Origin: Polynucleobacter asymbioticus
GTDB lineage: Bacteria > Pseudomonadota > Gammaproteobacteria > Burkholderiales > Burkholderiaceae
Direction: 5' to 3'
DNA length: 64,000 nucleotides
Assembly (NCBI RefSeq): GCF_018687575.1
Contig: NZ_CP061297.1
Coordinates: 626,821 to 690,820, forward strand
Shown here in pieces: positions 61,298-64,000 of the stretch. Under the pieces are notes generated by a model. The model was given only the letters and a program-made list of their open reading frames with translations, was not told the origin of the DNA and did not search any database. A program made the position numbers and the translations under genes. How positions within the stretch are numbered: the first letter of the stretch is position 1; each line of letters opens with the position of its first letter.

Positions 61298-62296
61298 ATG
61301 CGCGTAATGGAAATCAAAGAATTTGGCGCCCCAGAAATGCTGGTGGCTGCTACTCGTCCTGATCCAGTAGCTCCGGCTGCTGGTACTGGCGAGATTTTGA
61401 TTAAGGTGATCGCTGCTGGAATTAATCGTCCAGACGTTTTGCAACGTAAAGGCCATTACCCAGTTCCAGCGGGCGCATCGGATATTCCTGGACTTGAAGT
61501 AGCTGGTGAGATTGTTGGTGGTGACTTAGCTCATGCTGACAATCTGTTTGGCCTTAAAGTTGGCGATAAGGTTTGTGCGCTTGTGCAGGGTGGTGGTTAC
61601 GCAGAACTGTGTACCGCTCCTATTGCGCAATGCTTGCCTTACCCAAAAGGATTTACCGATCAAGAAGCAGCATCTTTGCCTGAAACTTTTTACACCGTAT
61701 GGAGCAATGTCTTCATGCGTGGTGAGTTGTCTGAGGGTGAAACTTTGCTAGTGCAAGGTGGCTCTAGTGGTATTGGAGTCACTGCGATTCTGATTGCGAA
61801 AGCCTTGGGTCATAAAGTATTTGTTACTGCTGGTACTGATGAGAAGTGCGCTGCTTGCGTTGCTTTGGGTGCTGACTTAGCAATTAATTACAAGACACAA
61901 GACTTTGTAGAAGAAGTAAAAAAGGCAACTGACGGTAAGGGTGTCAATGTGGTGCTCGACATGGTTACTGGTACTTACGTTCAAAAAGAAATTGATTGTT
62001 TAGCTGATGATGGCCGCATTGTGATTATTGCGATCATGGGCGGATCAAAGGCTGAAGTGAATACGGGGCAAATTTTGCGTCGCCGTTTAACTATTACTGG
62101 TTCTACCTTGCGCCCACGTCCAGTGTCATTCAAGAAACAGATTACCCAGCAGTTACATGCGCGCATCTGGCCTTTGTTAGATGCAGGTAAGTTAAAGCCA
62201 GTGATTTATAAAACATTCACCTTAGACCAAGCGGCTGATGCCCATCGTTTGATGGAGTCCTCTGAGCACGTTGGCAAGATTGTGTTGACCGTTTAA
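61298..62296 (+). CDS. NAD(P)H-quinone oxidoreductase (PIG3/QOR-like, MDR family)
   Basis: 332 residues. The N-terminal GroES-like part has EIKEFGAPEMLVAAT, GINRPDVLQRKGHYPVPAGASDIPGLEVAGEIV and VGDKVCALVQGGGYAE; it has no zinc cysteines. The Rossmann part has the NADPH motif VQGGSSGIGVTAILIAKALG and TAGTDEKCAACVALGADLAINYK. The C-terminus has RRRLTITGSTLRPR, as in the human PIG3 group. It reduces quinones with NADPH. It starts 26 bases after pnp and ends 18 bases before tpiA, in the usual pnp-qor-tpiA-secG order of Burkholderiales. Confidence 0.93.
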   Translation: MRVMEIKEFGAPEMLVAATRPDPVAPAAGTGEILIKVIAAGINRPDVLQRKGHYPVPAGASDIPGLEVAGEIVGGDLAHADNLFGLKVGDKVCALVQGGGYAELCTAPIAQCLPYPKGFTDQEAASLPETFYTVWSNVFMRGELSEGETLLVQGGSSGIGVTAILIAKALGHKVFVTAGTDEKCAACVALGADLAINYKTQDFVEEVKKATDGKGVNVVLDMVTGTYVQKEIDCLADDGRIVIIAIMGGSKAEVNTGQILRRRLTITGSTLRPRPVSFKKQITQQLHARIWPLLDAGKLKPVIYKTFTLDQAADAHRLMESSEHVGKIVLTV

Positions 62297-62313
62297 GTAT
62301 TGAGCTAGATTTA

Positions 62314-63072
62314 ATGCGTCCACTCACTGTTATCGGCAATTGGAAAATGAACGGCAGTCTTGCAAGTAATGCAGACTGGGTCAAGACCGTTTGCCGTGGA
62401 ATGGAGCAGGGGATGCCAGCAGGTCGCAAATATGCGGTTTGTGTGCCGGCACCTTACTTGGCGCAATGTGGTGATTTGATTCATGAATGCTCATTAGCTT
62501 TTTTAAGCTTAGGAGCTCAAGATGCTTCAGCTTATGCTGACGGCGCGTATACCGGTGAAGTGGCTGCCTCTATGCTCAAGGAATTAAATTGCGGCTACGT
62601 CATTGTTGGTCATTCTGAGCGTCGCCAATACCATCAGGAGACTGATGAGCAGGTAGCTGACAAAGCACTTCAGGTGCTCGACAATGGCATGATCCCAGTG
62701 ATTTGTGTCGGTGAGTCTGCTGATGAGCGTAACTCTGGCCGTGAGATTGAGGTGGTACGAGGTCAAATTTCAAAGCAGGTCGCGATTTTGCAAGACCGTT
62801 TAGCTGACTGCCTAATTGCTTATGAGCCTATTTGGGCCATTGGTACGGGTAAGGTTGCAAGCGCTCAGATGGCTCAGGATATGCACCGAGCAATTCGCTT
62901 GCAATTGGCTGAATTTGATGAAGATGTAGCGTCCCATGTGGGAATTTTGTATGGCGGCAGTGTCAAACCTGATAATGCCGTTGAACTGTTTGCAATGCCG
63001 GATATTGATGGTGGATTGATTGGGGGCGCTTCATTGAACCCTCAAGATTTTCTAGCCATTTGTCAGGCCTAG
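62314..63072 (+). CDS. tpiA: Triose-phosphate isomerase
   Basis: 252 residues; interconverts dihydroxyacetone phosphate and glyceraldehyde 3-phosphate. The active-site residues are Lys11 (GNWKMNG), His100 (IVGHSERRQY) and Glu171 (AYEPIWAIGTGK). The phosphate site YGGSVKPDNA and GGASL are intact. It is in line with secG 23 bases downstream, a common pairing. Confidence 0.97.
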   Translation: MRPLTVIGNWKMNGSLASNADWVKTVCRGMEQGMPAGRKYAVCVPAPYLAQCGDLIHECSLAFLSLGAQDASAYADGAYTGEVAASMLKELNCGYVIVGHSERRQYHQETDEQVADKALQVLDNGMIPVICVGESADERNSGREIEVVRGQISKQVAILQDRLADCLIAYEPIWAIGTGKVASAQMAQDMHRAIRLQLAEFDEDVASHVGILYGGSVKPDNAVELFAMPDIDGGLIGGASLNPQDFLAICQA

Positions 63073-63094
63073 ATTTTTTAATTGGAGATAAGCC

Positions 63095-63442
63095 ATGGAA
63101 TGGTTTAAGACTTTATTGATCGTTTTGCAGGTAATTTCAGCTTTGGCTGTGATCCTGCTTGTGTTGCTTCAACAGGGTAAGGGTGCTGATATGGGTGCCG
63201 CTTTTGGCTCTGGATCCTCTGGTAGCCTTTTTGGCGCGAGCGGATCAGCCAATTTCCTGTCCCACACAACCGCTATTTTTGCGGCAGTCTTTTTTGTCTG
63301 CACTTTGGGGATTACTTGGATTGGGAATAAAAAGGAAGTTAGTCCTGGTGTTTTGTCTGGCACGGTAGCGCCTGTAGTGGCTCCAGCCCCAGCGCCAATT
63401 GAACCACCTCAAGACCCAAGCAAGCCAGCGGTTCCGAAGTAA
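63095..63442 (+). CDS. secG: Preprotein translocase subunit SecG
   Basis: 115 residues. Two membrane helices (LLIVLQVISALAVILLVLLQQ and FLSHTTAIFAAVFFVCTLGITWIG) flank the Gly/Ser-rich GKGADMGAAFGSGSSGSLFGASG loop, which is diagnostic. The C-terminal tail is Pro/Ala-rich. SecG aids SecYEG-SecA cycling in protein export. It is followed by a short TACCCC/GGGGTA hairpin (63465-63483) without a T-run, then tRNA-Leu. Confidence 0.96.
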   Translation: MEWFKTLLIVLQVISALAVILLVLLQQGKGADMGAAFGSGSSGSLFGASGSANFLSHTTAIFAAVFFVCTLGITWIGNKKEVSPGVLSGTVAPVVAPAPAPIEPPQDPSKPAVPK

Positions 63443-63526
63443 AAAATAGCTTTTAAGCACTCTGTACCCCTATTTTTGGGGTAACTCAGTGGTGCAATGC
63501 AGTAGAATTGACAGGTTTTACAAGAT

Positions 63527-63611
63527 GCCGACGTGGTGAAATTGGTAGACACGCTATCTTGAGGGGGTAGTGGCTTAGGCTGTGCGAGTTCGAGTCTCGC
63601 CGTCGGCACCA
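63527..63611 (+). tRNA. tRNA-Leu(GAG)
   Basis: 85 bases with acceptor GCCGACG/CGTCGGC, discriminator A and encoded CCA. The anticodon arm is CTATC-TTGAGGG-GGTAG with GAG at 63561-63563. It has the long variable arm and a GTTCGAGTC T loop. It lies between secG and the nuo operon, a typical site in Burkholderiales. Confidence 0.97.
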
Positions 63612-63720
63612 GATTGTAAAATTTGTAGGGATTTATGCTGTAAATCAATGCTTTATGTAGTTGAGTAAATGATAATTTGCTGTTTCTTAAGATTTGTCAG
63701 ACGAACGACTCAGGACCATT

Positions 63721-64000
63721 TTGAATCTCGCTAATTACTTTCCTGTTCTGCTTTTTATCCTCGTAGGTATTGGGGTGGGCTTAGTCCCCATGTTCCTCGG
63801 AAAAGTCTTGGCTCCCTCAAAGCCAGATTCTGAAAAGCTGTCTCCATATGAGTGCGGTTTTGAAGCATTCGAAGATGCACGTATGAAGTTCGACGTGCGT
63901 TATTACCTCATCGCCATCCTATTTATCTTATTTGACTTAGAAACTGCATTCCTATTTCCATGGGGTGTAGCTCTTCGCGATATTGGCTGGTTTGGCTACG
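63721..64000 (+). CDS. nuoA: NADH-quinone oxidoreductase subunit A, 5' part
   Basis: 93 codons are visible before the window ends. The start is a TTG at 63721 with AGGA at 63712-63715; no ATG or GTG lies nearer in frame before [21 protein letters not shown]. The diagnostic loop [41 protein letters not shown] is intact. NuoA is a three-helix membrane subunit of complex I at the quinone channel. It should be the first gene of the nuo operon that continues past the window. Confidence 0.95.
   Translation, partial: MNLANYFPVLLFILVGIGVGLVPMFLGKVLAPSKPDSEKLSPYECGFEAFEDARMKFDVRYYLIAILFILFDLETAFLFPWGVALRDIGWFGY

Noticed and set aside
63465-63483. TACCCC/GGGGTA hairpin after secG as terminator
   Set aside because: No T-run follows the stem, so it does not qualify as a rho-independent terminator.
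63409-63648. Minus-strand frame over tRNA-Leu and the secG end
   Set aside because: It contains the ARLELAQP-type peptide that arises from translating antisense tRNA; no independent support.

Overview
The window looks like chromosome from a beta-proteobacterium of the Burkholderiaceae, most likely Polynucleobacter or a close relative. This is inferred from moderate GC, the character of the proteins, and gene sets typical of that group: rph-rdgB-hemW divergent from yicC-gmk-rpoZ-spoT, ilvBNC-psd-pssA-leuA, and rpsO-pnp-quinone oxidoreductase-tpiA-secG-tRNA-Leu-nuoA. No database search was possible.

Positions 1-21483 hold a surface-protein locus. It starts with the 3' part of a very large repeat protein that begins before the window. 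A 203-residue (or 196-residue) unknown protein follows. Then comes an 18.1 kb gene for a two-partner-secretion exoprotein of about 6037 residues. It has a long signal peptide, a TPS/haemagglutination domain, a six-copy repeat array, about 21 MBG/YDG-type units and a beta-strand repeat C-terminus. The two large proteins share a related C-terminal region, and both end in a two-cysteine loop like the anchor of HMW-type adhesins. No TpsB transporter gene lies in the window.

Positions 21502-34145 are metabolic and electron-transfer genes: pgi and phosphomannomutase (minus), an L-2-hydroxyglutarate-oxidase-like flavoprotein, tRNA-Ser, a small membrane-anchored protein with a duplicated domain, a three-gene cytochrome operon (SHP/DUF1924, dihaem cytochrome c, cytochrome b561) followed by a sensor kinase with no adjacent regulator, a secreted alkyl sulfatase, and a divergent pair (CaiB/BaiF CoA-transferase and an enoyl-CoA-hydratase-like protein).

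Positions 34173-50786 are housekeeping and envelope genes: hemW, rdgB and rph (minus); yicC, gmk, rpoZ and spoT (plus); greB head to head with tRNA-Arg; an Mla/Mce lipid-transport operon (STAS-MlaE fusion, MlaF, MlaD, auxiliary lipoprotein); an SDR protein; an FtsX-type permease; and a minus-strand group of ECF sigma factor, DUF3619, DUF3106 and RDD proteins.

Positions 50980-64000 hold branched-chain amino-acid and phospholipid synthesis (ilvB, ilvN, ilvC, psd, pssA, leuA), with a clear leucine attenuator and leader peptide before leuA. A SYLF-domain protein, rpsO, pnp, a quinone oxidoreductase, tpiA, secG, tRNA-Leu and the start of nuoA follow. No gene-free stretch is longer than 300 bases. 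The longest gaps are the rpsO-pnp spacer (58833-59103), the leader of the giant gene (3124-3369), the spacer before the cytochrome operon (26465-26702) and the leuA leader (55929-56162). Each is described below.
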